A stretch of DNA of 6,661 bases from Alphaproteobacteria bacterium. Its GTDB lineage: Bacteria; Pseudomonadota; Alphaproteobacteria; Micavibrionales; CSBR16-224. A program made the translations under genes and the position numbers. The number at the start of each line of letters is the position of its first letter. Within the stretch, counting starts at the first letter, position 1. The notes beneath the pieces are model-generated. The model saw only the letters and a list, made by a program, of their open reading frames with translations. It was not told the origin of the DNA and made no database searches. The DNA is taken from NCBI GenBank assembly GCA_007116755.1, contig SKHU01000123.1, forward strand, positions 1 to 6,661. Reading direction: 5' to 3'. Below, one piece after another: positions 1 through 5,736 of this stretch.

Positions 1-43
1 GAAAAGCATAGACGATTTTGCGCAGAAAAAACAGTTGTCGGAG

Positions 44-901
44 TTATTTCAGTTTATTCACCGGAATTTTCAGATAATGTGTGCCGTTGCTTTCCGCGGG
101 CGGGAGCTTTCCGGCGCGCAAATTGAACTGGATCGACGGCAGTAGCAATTGCGGTACGCGTAGCGTTTTATCACGCGCTTCGCGTTTTTGGACAAAATCG
201 TCTTTTTTTTGCCCCTTGCCGATAAAGGCATTGTTTTGTTTTTGCTCTTTGATCGTCGTTTCCCATGACGGTTTTTGATTGTCTCCGGGATAATCGTGAC
301 AGACAAACACCCGTGTTTCATCAGGAAGCGCGAAAAGTTTTTGTATCGAATCATACAGCGTTTTTGCATCACCGCCTGGAAAATCCGCCCGCGCCGTTCC
401 CAAGCTGGGCATAAAAACCGTATCGCCGACAAAAACCGCATCTTCGACATGGTAACTGACGCAAGCCGGTGTATGGCCGGGCGTATGTATGACACTGATT
501 TCAAGATTACCGAGTTTGATTTTATCCCCGTCCGCCAAAAGACGGTCAAACTGCGAGGCATCCAGAGGCGTATCCGCATCGGTGTTAAAAAACGGCACCC
601 AGTAATTCAGCACATCTTTTATTTTTTCGCCGATGGCGATTTTTCCGCCGATCTGATCCTGAATATAGGCCGATGCCGTCAGATGGTCGGCATGGATATG
701 CGTTTCCAAAAGCCATTCCAGTTTCAGATCATGATCCTGTATATAACGGATTAAACGGTCAGCCGCACCTGTCTTCAATGCGCCCGTGACGGCATCATAT
801 TCCAGAACGGGGTCAATCACTGCACAGGCTTTCGTTTCCGGATCAATCACAAGATGCGTCACCGTCGAGGTGTCTTTATCAAAAAAAGATTTTATATCCA
901 T
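44..901 (-). CDS. MBL-fold metallo-hydrolase, probable persulfide dioxygenase (Blh/ETHE1-like)
   Basis: A 285-residue cytosolic protein with no signal peptide or membrane segment. It carries the metallo-beta-lactamase signature THIHADHLT (residues 67-75; His68, His70, Asp72, His73), then HTPGHT (139-144, His143), GDT (159-161, Asp160) and VCHDYPGD (200-207, His202). The stretch LGTARADFPGGD (167-178) is typical of the ETHE1/Blh/CstB group, in which His-His-Asp (here most likely His68, His143 and Asp160) hold a single iron and the enzyme oxidises glutathione persulfide to sulfite. The family link is strong; persulfide dioxygenase activity is inferred from it. The length suits the Blh subgroup, and no rhodanese domain is fused. 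The ATG at 901-899 is preceded by AAGGAG at 917-912, 10 bases upstream, which supports this start. In other bacteria Blh genes often sit with the regulator BigR and sulfur transporters; no such neighbour is visible here, but the downstream side is cut at the window edge. Alternative: a glyoxalase II-like hydrolase, less likely given the ARADFPGG segment. Confidence 0.88.
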   Translation of the reverse strand: MDIKSFFDKDTSTVTHLVIDPETKACAVIDPVLEYDAVTGALKTGAADRLIRYIQDHDLKLEWLLETHIHADHLTASAYIQDQIGGKIAIGEKIKDVLNYWVPFFNTDADTPLDASQFDRLLADGDKIKLGNLEISVIHTPGHTPACVSYHVEDAVFVGDTVFMPSLGTARADFPGGDAKTLYDSIQKLFALPDETRVFVCHDYPGDNQKPSWETTIKEQKQNNAFIGKGQKKDDFVQKREARDKTLRVPQLLLPSIQFNLRAGKLPPAESNGTHYLKIPVNKLK

Positions 902-911
902 ATCAGGACAG

Positions 912-917
912 CTCCTT
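912..917 (-). promoter_or_regulatory. Ribosome binding site of the MBL-fold hydrolase gene
   Basis: The minus strand reads AAGGAG here, a near-perfect Shine-Dalgarno sequence, 10 bases before the ATG at 901. It fixes the start codon of the hydrolase gene. Confidence 0.75.
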
Positions 918-931
918 CAAACTTATTCCCC

Positions 932-961
932 GTTATAAACTGTAAAGATGCGCTGCCGCAA
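932..961 (-). promoter_or_regulatory. Candidate promoter for the MBL-fold hydrolase gene
   Basis: Read on the minus strand, TTGCGG (961-956) is followed after 18 bases by TATAAC (937-932). These match the sigma-70 consensus at three of six and five of six positions. The expected transcription start would lie near 925, giving a short leader that contains the AAGGAG site. This is by-eye matching in a short AT-richer stretch, so it is a candidate only. No operator-like palindrome stands out around it. Confidence 0.35.
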
Positions 962-992
962 TATGCAATCGTGCAAAAACGCTTGACCGCTG

Positions 993-1022
993 TTGCATTG
1001 GTGATTTCCTATGCCTTATGAT
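993..1022 (+). promoter_or_regulatory. Candidate promoter for the PEPC homologue gene
   Basis: TTGCAT (993-998) and TATGAT (1017-1022) are separated by 18 bases and match the sigma-70 consensus at three of six and five of six positions. Transcription would begin near 1029, about 32 bases before the TTG start, leaving room for the GAGGA ribosome binding site. A second -35-like box, TTGACC at 983-988, has no good -10 partner at normal spacing. The element lies opposite the candidate promoter of the divergent hydrolase gene in the same 159-base intergenic region. Confidence 0.35.
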
Positions 1023-1050
1023 GGCAGGAGAAACAACACAGCATAAAAGC

Positions 1051-1055
1051 GAGGA
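1051..1055 (+). promoter_or_regulatory. Ribosome binding site that supports the TTG start of the PEPC homologue
   Basis: GAGGA lies 5 bases before the TTG at 1061. In this frame an in-frame stop (TGA at 1019-1021) lies just upstream and there is no ATG between it and 1061. The first internal ATG encodes Met140, after the conserved TAHPT motif. The TTG with this site is therefore the only reasonable start. Confidence 0.6.
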
Positions 1056-1060
1056 CACTC

Positions 1061-3970
1061 TTGCCCCAGAAAAACGCCGTCAACGATTTCTCTCTGCATG
1101 ATAATCCTGATTTTCTTGATAAAGTTCTGGCACAATACCGGACACATTTTAAAAACTATCAGGGCGACCCCTTTGTCAGCCCTGTTTTGCGGCTGGCGCT
1201 TGATATTGCCCGCGGACTGGAACGCGAAACCGTCTCTATCACCTGCCTTTCGGAAACAACAGAGCAGATTTACCGCCATGCGCTTATACACAGAGCCGAA
1301 CGCACCGCATCCTATCTGGGCTGTTGCAACCGCACTAAAAACGCCGACACCATAGACCGGATATTCCGCGCATTGGCGCGCGGCAAAAACAATAACAGGC
1401 TGAGTTTTTCCGCCTTCCGGAAAAAAACGGAAAAATTCCTCTACGGCTTTGTCTTTACCGCGCATCCCACATTCTCGATGCCGCCGGAACTCTCACGGGA
1501 ACTCGCGCGTTACACCGCCTCTCTGGCCGGGGCGGAGAACGGCGCTACAAAAAAACACCTGTATAAAGCCGCATCTGTCGCCTATACCCCGCCCGATCTG
1601 GCCACGGAGAACGAACTCGCGCTGGAAGCAGCCGACCATCTGCACGATGCGCTGGAATTCATGCTGTTCCGCCTGATGAATGTTGCCGCCAAGCTTTATC
1701 CGCGGGAATGGACAAAATTGCGCCCGCGCCTGTTTTCGATCGCCACATGGGTGGGATTCGATATTGACGGCCGTCGTGATATTTCATGGGCAACAACGTT
1801 GGAAAAGCGCATTCTGCTGCAAATCCGCCAGCTTGCCGTTTACCGGACGCGTTTTGCAGGCCTCATTACGGATTACCCTGAAGACTGCGCGGCTTTAAAA
1901 AAACCGCTGGCGGCAATTGAAAACACGCTGTCCCTGATGAAAAAACACCGTGATGATTTTTTGTCTTATAACAATAATACGGATGAAAACTACGATGAAT
2001 TGCAACATATTGCACAATCGCTGATCGGCACGGCAAAACAGCGCCTGTTATCCGGAAAGCCCCTTGCCACCGCACTCCGGAAAACCCTTGCCACACGCTC
2101 AGATGCCACGCTGAAAAAACGTTTGCTGGTTCTGCTTTGTCAGGTTGAAACCTACGGGCTGAGCCGCGCGGAGGTGCATTTCCGCTTGAACGCCACCCAG
2201 TTGCACAACGCCGTCAGCGACCGCATCCGTCTGGACACGCACCCCGACCATCCGACCACACGGCGGCAAAACACTGAAAAAATATGCGAGATGATCAAAA
2301 CGGCCAAAACACTCAACGCCGATTTCGGCGATATTGCCGAAGAAGAGATGACGGCCAAATATAAATTCATGCTGATCCAGAAAATCACGCAATATATCGA
2401 TACGGAAAGCCCGATCCGTTTTTTGATCGCCGAAACGGAAAGCGCTTTTACAATTCTCACTGCGCTATATTATGCTAGATATTTCGGCGTTGACGATAAA
2501 ATCGATATCTGTCCGTTGTTTGAAACCGACCGCGCCCTGCAAAACAGTACGCGCTATATGGGCGCCCTGCTGGACAGCGACGCCTTTATCGCCTATATCA
2601 AACAGCGCAAACGGCTTTGCATCCAGACCGGATATTCCGATGCGGGACGCTATATCGGCCAGCCTGCAGCCGGCGCTTCGATTGAACGTATGAAAGAACG
2701 CTTTGCGCAACTGTTCAAAGACCGGAAAATTAAAAATATCGGTTTGCTGTTTTTTGATACGCACGGCGAATCCGTTGGACGCGGCGGTCATCCCGACAGT
2801 TTGCGGAAACGGCTGGAATATGTCGCGCCGCCTTATGTGCGCGGGCAGCTTTTAAAAGCGGGCATCCCCTATACACAGGAAAGCAGCTATCAGGGCGGTG
2901 ACGGCTATCTGCATTTCATGTGCGAAGAAACGGCGCTGGCGGTCGTCACTGGTACGCTTTCCTATTGGCTGGGCGCAGAAACCTCCACAGAAGAGATTGA
3001 CGACCCGTATTACAACGAGCTGCTGCGCAACGATGTCACCGGATTTTTTACCGAATCCACCCGGTTTCAGCTGGATTACACAAGCAATCCGAAATATGCG
3101 GATTTGCTGTTTGCCTTCGGCACAAATCTGACCGACCCGTCCGGCAGCCGCGCAATAAAGCGTGAAAGCACGGATAGTTCCGCCCTGCCCGACAAGCGCA
3201 ATGTCAATGAAATCCGGGCCATTCCGACCAATGCGATTCTGGCGCAAATGGGGGTATTGGCCAATACGGTCTCCGGCATCGGACGTGCAATGCGCGAATA
3301 TCCGGATTTTCTGACAGAGGCCGAACGGCTTTCGCCGCGTTTCCGCACGATCCTGTCCCTGATTCGCGGCGCGGCAGAACGATCAAATCCCGATGTGATG
3401 CGCGCCTATATCAATATCCTTAATCCGACGCTTTGGATTACGCGTGCCGGAAGCTCTGTTGATCAGGATTTGTCCAACCGGATGGCCACTGTTGCAACAC
3501 AGCTGGAAAAACACGACCACCACGACAATATGATGGAAATTTTCCGCAAATTATACTGGGATTTTACACTGCTGCGCCGGTTCCTGAAAACGGATCAGCC
3601 CGCCTATGCGGAGGAGATTGCCTGTCTGCATGCCATACGCATCGCCATGATCACGCATTGCGCCCTGCTGGCAACGCATATTCCGCGTTACGGTCCCCAT
3701 CACGATGTTTCACGCGAACAACTGTTAAAAATGATCTTTCATATGGATATTGACCGTGCTGTTGCGGTGCTCCGTAAAATTTTCCCCGCGCAGACGATAA
3801 AAAGCAATGCTTATGATTTCGGAGAAAAATCGGATTACCGCAAAACCGCCAAAGACAAGGAAGGATATATCAATCTGCAAACCGGTATTATTGTGCCGAT
3901 GCAGCAGATGCACAGCACCGCACGCCGCATCTCGGCCGCCATCGCCCATTATACAGGGTTTTTCGGATAG
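1061..3970 (+). CDS. Divergent phosphoenolpyruvate carboxylase homologue
   Basis: A 969-residue soluble protein with bacterial-type PEP carboxylase motifs in order along its length. PEPC adds bicarbonate to PEP to give oxaloacetate, refilling the TCA cycle. Conserved here (E. coli numbering from memory in brackets): FTAHPT with His135 (H138), FRLNA with Arg375 (R396), PLFET with Glu488 (E506, metal), GYSD with Asp527 (D543, metal), VGRGG with Arg574 (R587), GSRAIKR with Arg697 (R699) and IRAIP with Arg719 (R713). Departures: the Lys after GYSD (K546) is Arg530; the loop usually reading FHGRGG is FDTHGE (565-570), so His579 and Arg581 become Asp566 and His568; about 8 residues are inserted between GSR and IRAIP; and the C-terminus reads HYTGFFG instead of RNTG. 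It is longer than E. coli Ppc (883 residues). The start is TTG. The 3' end overlaps the convergent small gene by 22 bases. Homology to PEPC is confident; catalytic activity is uncertain, so the symbol ppc is withheld. Confidence 0.85.
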   Translation: MPQKNAVNDFSLHDNPDFLDKVLAQYRTHFKNYQGDPFVSPVLRLALDIARGLERETVSITCLSETTEQIYRHALIHRAERTASYLGCCNRTKNADTIDRIFRALARGKNNNRLSFSAFRKKTEKFLYGFVFTAHPTFSMPPELSRELARYTASLAGAENGATKKHLYKAASVAYTPPDLATENELALEAADHLHDALEFMLFRLMNVAAKLYPREWTKLRPRLFSIATWVGFDIDGRRDISWATTLEKRILLQIRQLAVYRTRFAGLITDYPEDCAALKKPLAAIENTLSLMKKHRDDFLSYNNNTDENYDELQHIAQSLIGTAKQRLLSGKPLATALRKTLATRSDATLKKRLLVLLCQVETYGLSRAEVHFRLNATQLHNAVSDRIRLDTHPDHPTTRRQNTEKICEMIKTAKTLNADFGDIAEEEMTAKYKFMLIQKITQYIDTESPIRFLIAETESAFTILTALYYARYFGVDDKIDICPLFETDRALQNSTRYMGALLDSDAFIAYIKQRKRLCIQTGYSDAGRYIGQPAAGASIERMKERFAQLFKDRKIKNIGLLFFDTHGESVGRGGHPDSLRKRLEYVAPPYVRGQLLKAGIPYTQESSYQGGDGYLHFMCEETALAVVTGTLSYWLGAETSTEEIDDPYYNELLRNDVTGFFTESTRFQLDYTSNPKYADLLFAFGTNLTDPSGSRAIKRESTDSSALPDKRNVNEIRAIPTNAILAQMGVLANTVSGIGRAMREYPDFLTEAERLSPRFRTILSLIRGAAERSNPDVMRAYINILNPTLWITRAGSSVDQDLSNRMATVATQLEKHDHHDNMMEIFRKLYWDFTLLRRFLKTDQPAYAEEIACLHAIRIAMITHCALLATHIPRYGPHHDVSREQLLKMIFHMDIDRAVAVLRKIFPAQTIKSNAYDFGEKSDYRKTAKDKEGYINLQTGIIVPMQQMHSTARRISAAIAHYTGFFG

Positions 3971-4377
3971 AGTCTGTGTATGAGGTATTTCTCAAGATTT
4001 TCAGCCATTTTTTCAGCGTCTTCACGGCTGTCAAACAGATAGGCATCCTCAACCGTAACTGTGCCGCCCGATAATCCGGCAGCCAAATCCGCAACGGCAA
4101 GATAGAACAAATCACCGCGCTCGATCATCAGAACATGTTTCCGGTTTTCCAGATTGTGCAACACGCTGAATTCCTGACGGTTCACCGCCTCCTCGCAGAT
4201 TTTTGACAGTTCGGGATCAACACTCTCCGCGACAACCACCTCCATTCCGCTTTTTCTGATCGGTATGTCGGAGTCCGTCGACCTTCCCGCCGGCGCATCG
4301 CCGCGCGGCCGCGCCAGAAACGACCACAGCGCATAGGCCAGAAACGCGGCAACAAGAAGTTTCAGCAGCCCCGACAT
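3949..4377 (-). CDS. Small single-pass membrane-anchored protein of unknown function
   Basis: A 142-residue protein I do not recognise. Residues 3-21 form a hydrophobic helix (LLKLLVAAFLAYALWSFLA) followed by ArgProArg, which fits an uncleaved N-terminal signal anchor. A Pro/Gly/Asp-rich linker (about 24-40) leads to a small folded region of about 95 residues with alternating beta-like segments (VLMIERGDLFYLAVADL, 82-98) and a final charged helix (SREDAEKMAENLEKYLIHRL). There is no cysteine pattern or known catalytic motif. It begins 19 bases after the stop of the TerB-domain membrane protein gene on the same strand, so the two are probably co-transcribed and may act together at the membrane. 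The Shine-Dalgarno site is weak (GGA about 9 bases upstream of the ATG at 4377). Its last 22 bases overlap the convergent PEPC homologue. The ORF is likely real given its clear topology and operon position. Confidence 0.7.
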   Translation of the reverse strand: MSGLLKLLVAAFLAYALWSFLARPRGDAPAGRSTDSDIPIRKSGMEVVVAESVDPELSKICEEAVNRQEFSVLHNLENRKHVLMIERGDLFYLAVADLAAGLSGGTVTVEDAYLFDSREDAEKMAENLEKYLIHRLYPKNPV

Positions 4378-4396
4378 ATCACAACATCCAGCTTAT

Positions 4397-5599
4397 TTAC
4401 CACGGTATAAATTCCTCTGCCAGCGCCGCCTGAAACTGCGCCCATCCACCGTCCAGTATAAACGGTGCGGCACAAATAAATCCGGTTGTCAGCGCAAAAA
4501 GAGAGAGGCTAAGCCAGTCGCCGAGTTCCATGCGCCGCCACGGCGGAACACCGTAATTATCCTCGACATCTTTAATCGTAGAAATTGTTGCGGATTTTAC
4601 TTCTTTTTTTTCTTTCGGCGCATCTTTTTGGGCTTTCTTTTTTTTCATTGTCGTATGGCCGATTTGTATGAAACGGAACAATTCATCGACAATCAGAACG
4701 AAAACCCGCAAGGCGCGTTCGATCACGCCGAAACGGCTGGCGGCCTGCATGCCGCGCACGGCCTGTCCGGCACGCGCCGCCTGCCCCAGCCCGAGCGCAG
4801 CCAGAATAAGCTCGGCATATAGCACGATGACAATTGCAAAAAATAAAAGCCCGAAATCGAATTTCGTATGCCAGATCGCATGACGGAAAGGCTGATCAAC
4901 CTTCGCTATAATGTGCCGCCAATATTCCAGCAGAAAGTGGCCGAACATCAAGGCCGCAACCCAGAACAGGCTGGCATAAATACTGAGAATAACCGCCCCG
5001 CCAAGATAAACGATAATGAACGACCATTTTTCATCATGGTTATGCAACCAGAGCTGAAAAGCCGTCAGTTTTTTTCCCGCAGGACGCGGCTGCGTTTCGG
5101 GCGAAGTGGCGGGTTCTTCAACAGCAACGCGTTCGGCTTCCGCCCCCGATTTTTGCGCCTCCATAGCCCGACGTTCAATCTCTTTATGAACATCCGCATC
5201 AATTTCAAGATGATCCGCCAGAAATTCGGCCAGCACCCGCTCATAAGGGTGGATAACCCCGTCCGCCGCAATCACCTGCCAGACATCCTCAAAAAAGCGG
5301 ACGGTTTCCGTGCGGCTCAAATTGCGCTGCAGCGTATCAATAAAATTTTCTATGTGTTTTTTGCCGTCACGCGAAGATTTGACATGCGCAATCAGATTAT
5401 CGAGCAACTCGTCATCATAGCCGAAACGTTCCTGGGCAATATTTCTGATAACCGCAACTTCGCTGTCATGGAATTCCTCATCGGCAAAAGCCGTATGCAC
5501 CAGCAGAAGCGCCGTCACCATATTCAGGTTCTGCCGCACCGTGAAGTCGGAATAGCGCAGATCCTGATTATTTAAAACTTCGGTAAATTGTTTCCACAT
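4397..5599 (-). CDS. TerB-domain integral membrane protein
   Basis: A 400-residue protein in two parts. Residues about 20-145 resemble the all-helical TerB/DjlA-type domain. They contain two acidic repeats: FADEEFHDSE (38-47) and the more canonical AADGVIHPYE (111-120), of the kind that bind metal in TerB-like proteins. A Pro/Glu-rich linker (about 150-177) follows. The C-terminal half is membrane-embedded: hydrophobic stretches at about 193-226 (one long or two short helices), 248-271 and 362-383, plus an amphipathic helix near 295-313. A Lys-rich stretch (319-335) is probably cytosolic. TerB domains occur in tellurite-resistance and membrane-linked stress proteins, but no other ter gene is nearby, so a role in tellurite resistance should not be assumed. 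The membrane half matches no transporter I can name. The start ATG at 5599 has only a weak AGAAG site. The small anchored protein gene follows 19 bases downstream. Confidence 0.75.
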   Translation of the reverse strand: MWKQFTEVLNNQDLRYSDFTVRQNLNMVTALLLVHTAFADEEFHDSEVAVIRNIAQERFGYDDELLDNLIAHVKSSRDGKKHIENFIDTLQRNLSRTETVRFFEDVWQVIAADGVIHPYERVLAEFLADHLEIDADVHKEIERRAMEAQKSGAEAERVAVEEPATSPETQPRPAGKKLTAFQLWLHNHDEKWSFIIVYLGGAVILSIYASLFWVAALMFGHFLLEYWRHIIAKVDQPFRHAIWHTKFDFGLLFFAIVIVLYAELILAALGLGQAARAGQAVRGMQAASRFGVIERALRVFVLIVDELFRFIQIGHTTMKKKKAQKDAPKEKKEVKSATISTIKDVEDNYGVPPWRRMELGDWLSLSLFALTTGFICAAPFILDGGWAQFQAALAEEFIPW

Positions 5600-5618
5600 T
5601 CGCTTCTACTGCCCGATC

Positions 5619-5648
5619 CTGCCGGAAGGCAGTCTCTTCAGACTTGCC
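5619..5648 (-). other. Overlapping hairpins in the probable leader of the TerB-domain gene
   Basis: Two inverted repeats share an arm. On the minus strand, one pairs GGCA(A)GTCT (5648-5640) with AGACTGCC (5635-5628) around a GAAG loop, 8 base pairs with one bulged base. The other pairs CTGCC (5632-5628) with GGCAG (5623-5619) around TTCC. The shared CTGCC arm means only one can form at a time. Neither is followed by a T run in either direction, so this is not a standard intrinsic terminator. It lies 20-50 bases upstream of the TerB-domain gene start. A regulatory role is only a possibility. Confidence 0.35.
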
Positions 5649-5666
5649 GATCTCAACACCATACAC

Positions 5667-5679
5667 ATTCTATATTCTA
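5667..5679 (-). promoter_or_regulatory. Possible -10 region for the TerB-domain operon
   Basis: The minus strand carries TAGAAT twice in tandem (5679-5674 and 5672-5667), each five of six to the TATAAT consensus, in a locally AT-rich stretch between the AstE/AspA gene and the TerB-domain gene. No convincing -35 box sits at 16-18 bases. If used, transcription would start near 5660 and the leader of about 60 bases would contain the overlapping hairpins. Confidence 0.25.
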
Positions 5680-5736
5680 TCACAGTTTGGACACCGACGG
5701 TAGGAAGGCGGAAGAAAAAATTACTTCCATATAATT

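Noticed and set aside
1..43. Possible start of another minus-strand gene at the left edge (ATG at 9-7)
   Set aside because: Only three codons would be visible and there is no ribosome binding site upstream; nothing can be supported.
275..754. Plus-strand open frame of 159 codons opposite the MBL-fold gene
   Set aside because: Fully antisense to a gene with intact catalytic motifs; no family resemblance in the translation.
1018..1101. A 27-codon open frame with ATG at 1018 or 1021 that overlaps the TTG start of the PEPC homologue, a possible leader peptide
   Set aside because: There is no Shine-Dalgarno site upstream, and its start codons fall inside the best candidate -10 box, so they would probably not be transcribed.
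4868..5575. A long plus-strand open frame (235 codons) opposite the TerB-domain gene
   Set aside because: It lies wholly antisense to a gene with recognisable domains and membrane segments. Its translation is basic and low in recognisable structure, with no motif or convincing ribosome binding site. It is best explained as a shadow.
5710..5728. GGAAG/CTTCC inverted repeat just after the AstE/AspA stop, considered as a terminator
   Set aside because: The stem is only 5 base pairs with a 9-base loop, and the T run lies inside the loop instead of after the stem. It does not meet the usual form of an intrinsic terminator.
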